A DNA stretch of 6,533 bases from Nanobdellota archaeon (GTDB taxonomy: Archaea; Nanobdellota; Nanobdellia; Pacearchaeales; GW2011-AR1): positions 1-6,533 of the forward strand of contig JAHIWJ010000051.1 of the NCBI GenBank assembly GCA_018816205.1, read 5' to 3'. Below the pieces are notes generated by a model. The model ran no database searches, had not been told where the DNA came from, and saw only the letters and a list, made by a program, of their open reading frames with translations. A program made the translations under genes and the position numbers. Below, in pieces: positions 4,994 through 6,533 of the stretch. Position 1 is the stretch's first letter, and every line of letters starts with the position of its first letter.

Positions 4994-6357
4994 TTCCCCC
5001 TCCCCCCCTCTTCTTTAACATTCAATTTCACATGAGCTTCCTTCAACTGCGCCTCGCTCACCGAAGAAGGTGCGTCCATCATCAAGTCCCGTGCATCTTT
5101 GTTTTTTGGGAATGGAATAACATCCCGAATATTTTCCGAGCCCGATATCAATTGCGCAATTCTGTCCAAACCAAAAGCAATTCCCCCGTGCGGCGGCGCG
5201 CCGTAGCTCAGGGCATTTAATAAAAACCCGAATTTATCTTTGGCTTCTTTATTACTGATTTCGAGAATTTTGAATACTTTGTCCTGCGTTTCTTTGTTGT
5301 GAATTCTAATCGAACCCCCGCCAATTTCCGAACCATTCAAAACCAAGTCATATGCCTTTGCTTTTATCTTCTTAATTTTCTCATTAGAAGAAAAATCGGC
5401 ATTATCTTCTGGTGAAGTAAAAGGATGATGAACTGCATAAAATCTTTTGTCTTCTTCATTCCACTCAAAAGACGGAAAATCCACGACCCAAGTAAATCCC
5501 CACTTTTCCCCTTTCTTCCGAACATCAGGATTATCCCGCTTGTATTTCTTCATCGCCTCTTCATAAGTTACCCGAGGAAACGGCGTCTTTATCTCCTCGT
5601 TGAGAACTTCCTTCCAAACAAACTTCATCAAGTCCTCCATCGCTTCGATAATATCATCAATATCAATAAAACTCATCTCAACGTCCAACTGCGTAAACTC
5701 CGGCTGTCTGTCGGCACGCAAATCTTCGTCGCGAAAACACCTTGCTAACTGAAAATATCTGTCAAACCCAGAAACCATGCACAACTGCTTGAAAATCTGA
5801 GGCGATTGCGGCAGTGCATAAAACTTTCCCGCGTTTACCCTTGAAGGCACTATGTAATCCCTCGCGCCTTCTGGCGTTGACTTCGCCAAAATCGGCGTGT
5901 CCAAATAAACAAACCCTTTTTTATCCATGTAGTCAAAAATTGCCTTATACAATTTATGCCTCAAAACCAAATTCTCCTGCAATTTTTTTGTGCGCAAATC
6001 CAAAAACCTGTATTGCAAGCGCATATCTTCGTCAACATTTTCGTCGGTCAGATTGAAAGGCATGGGCGGGCAGGTGTTTAGGACTTTGACGTCTTTGGAA
6101 AAAACCTCAATGTCTCCGGTTGCAAGGGATTTGTTTTTGTCTTTTCTTTCTGCGACTTGGCCAGAAACCTGCACGCAATACTCCTGCTTCAATTCTGTTT
6201 TGCCGAGGATAACAACTTGTGTTTTGCCGTATCTGTCTCTCAAATCCAGGAAAGTCATTTTGCCGAAAGCGCGGATTGTGTCAACCCAACCGCACAACTT
6301 CACCTTCTCGCCCTTGTCCTTCAAACGAAGTTCCCCGCAGGTATGTGTGCGCAACAT
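4990..6357 (-). CDS. aspS: Aspartyl-tRNA synthetase, bacterial type without GAD domain (455 aa)
   Basis: Charges tRNA-Asp in the cytoplasm; class IIb. Order: OB-fold anticodon-binding domain (about 1-95, LCGWVDTIRAFGKMTFLDLRDRYG), hinge, then catalytic core. Flipping loop STPEGARDYIVPSR (160-173), QSPQIFKQL (184-192), motif 2 FRDEDLRADRQPEFTQLD (208-225), HHPFTSPED (310-318) and motif 3 GAPPHGGIAFGLDR (386-399) are all intact and of bacterial AspRS style, as is the tail FPKNKDARDLMMDAPSSVSEAQLKEAHVKL. Bacterial AspRS is about 590 aa; the GAD domain that should lie between PRVTYEEAMKKY (261-272) and FTWVVDFPSFEW (288-299) is missing, replaced by about 15 residues. In the anticodon loop the usual RRRDH/L-G reads TIRAFG, so Asp-only specificity cannot be assumed. 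ATG 6357 gives the family N-terminus and has a TATA-like box 25 nt upstream. Horizontal origin is inferred. Confidence 0.95.
   Translation of the reverse strand: MLRTHTCGELRLKDKGEKVKLCGWVDTIRAFGKMTFLDLRDRYGKTQVVILGKTELKQEYCVQVSGQVAERKDKNKSLATGDIEVFSKDVKVLNTCPPMPFNLTDENVDEDMRLQYRFLDLRTKKLQENLVLRHKLYKAIFDYMDKKGFVYLDTPILAKSTPEGARDYIVPSRVNAGKFYALPQSPQIFKQLCMVSGFDRYFQLARCFRDEDLRADRQPEFTQLDVEMSFIDIDDIIEAMEDLMKFVWKEVLNEEIKTPFPRVTYEEAMKKYKRDNPDVRKKGEKWGFTWVVDFPSFEWNEEDKRFYAVHHPFTSPEDNADFSSNEKIKKIKAKAYDLVLNGSEIGGGSIRIHNKETQDKVFKILEISNKEAKDKFGFLLNALSYGAPPHGGIAFGLDRIAQLISGSENIRDVIPFPKNKDARDLMMDAPSSVSEAQLKEAHVKLNVKEEGGRGK
4996..5010 (-). promoter_or_regulatory. G-rich ribosome-binding tract and homopolymer at the aspS 3' end
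   Basis: On the minus strand GAG, six further G, then A and GGGGG encode the AspRS tail EEGGRG and lie 2 to 15 nt before the ATG at 4993. The tract contains GGAGG-like sequence for the coupled downstream frame. Runs of seven and five G are prone to slippage or sequencing error, which would shift the last codons of aspS. Confidence 0.4.
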
Positions 6358-6377
6358 GCCTTTAGAAGATAAGAGAT

Positions 6378-6386
6378 GTTTTTAAG
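6378..6386 (-). promoter_or_regulatory. TATA-like box of aspS
   Basis: CTTAAAAAC on the minus strand is centred 25 nt before the aspS ATG at 6357, consistent with a leaderless transcript. No good BRE is seen. It is only about 15 nt from the oppositely directed TATA box of the right-hand gene. Confidence 0.4.
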
Positions 6387-6400
6387 GGTTTTTATGCACA

Positions 6401-6411
6401 TATATTTATAA
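6401..6411 (+). promoter_or_regulatory. TATA box of the right-edge gene
   Basis: TATATTTATAA; its TTTATAA part is centred about 26 nt before the ATG at 6434, predicting transcription start within a few bases of the start codon. It forms a compact divergent promoter pair with aspS. Confidence 0.5.
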
Positions 6412-6433
6412 TTGCTTTTTTAGTTTAGTGTAA

Positions 6434-6533
6434 ATGGTAAACGCAAAGGTTATTAGACATGGTCGTTATGTTCCTCCAAGAGTGCTAGACAACAATTTTT
6501 TTATACGGGCAAATCCTCACCAAAAATATTTGG
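6434..6533 (+). CDS. Unidentified protein, N-terminal 33 residues (truncated by window end)
   Basis: An open frame starts at ATG 6434 and runs to the edge: MVNAKVIRHGRYVPP, then RVLDNNFFIRANPHQKYL. It is basic, with no signal peptide or membrane helix so far. I do not recognise the family from so short a piece. Reality of the gene is supported by the well-placed TATA box upstream, the divergent layout with aspS and the lack of competing frames there. Confidence 0.5.
   Translation, partial: MVNAKVIRHGRYVPPRVLDNNFFIRANPHQKYL

Noticed and set aside
4830..5021. 63-codon minus-strand frame across the aspS/membrane-gene junction
   Set aside because: It overlaps the end of aspS and both membrane-gene pieces in another frame; the product has no coherent helix pattern, while the ATGA-coupled frame explains the region.

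Overview
The window looks archaeal, most likely from a small-genome DPANN lineage of the Pacearchaeota/Woesearchaeota kind. That placement is inference. It rests on an archaeal-type asparaginyl-tRNA synthetase, archaeal BRE/TATA promoters of the form CGAAAAG + TTTAAATA, TATA boxes about 25 nt ahead of start codons (leaderless transcription), a VapB of the archaeal COG1753 kind, and small lineage-type hypothetical proteins. No rRNA, tRNA, CRISPR or transposon was found.

Layout. (1) 1-535, minus: the start of a secreted or membrane-anchored, heavily sequon-decorated surface protein that runs off the left edge. It has its own strong BRE/TATA promoter, a roughly 55-nt leader and a Shine-Dalgarno-like site. 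(2) 702-1940, minus: a 135-aa conserved-looking hypothetical and a calcineurin-like metallophosphoesterase, each with a probable leaderless promoter in the short gap ahead of it. (3) 1971-3705, minus: asnS and, one base after its stop, a 143-aa helical protein of unknown function. The asnS start is Met at 3705, not the longer TTG-started frame from 3762. (4) 3706-3961: a divergent intergenic region with the asnS promoter, a GC-rich hairpin island and the vapBC promoter with a near-perfect operator palindrome. (5) 3962-4584, plus: a vapBC type II toxin-antitoxin pair with an ATGA overlap. (6) 4568-6357, minus: aspS followed, through an ATGA overlap, by a four-helix membrane protein frame interrupted by one in-frame TGA that is directly followed by ATG. 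(7) 6434-6533, plus: the first 33 codons of an unidentified gene running off the right edge.

How it fits together. The core is the pair of class IIb synthetases that charge tRNA-Asn and tRNA-Asp, with a vapBC cassette between the two units. AspRS is of the bacterial type (flipping loop STPEGARDY, motif QSPQ-FKQL, bacterial C-terminal tail) but lacks the GAD insertion domain that normally separates motif 2 from motif 3. It therefore looks like a transferred and trimmed bacterial enzyme next to a vertically inherited archaeal AsnRS.

The best leads are the GAD-less bacterial-type AspRS, the TGA-split membrane gene coupled to it, the vapBC operator overlapping the start codon, the constant TATA-to-ATG spacing at six genes, and an inverted repeat abutting the BRE of the surface-protein gene. 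I do not see a clearly new defence or metabolic system here.
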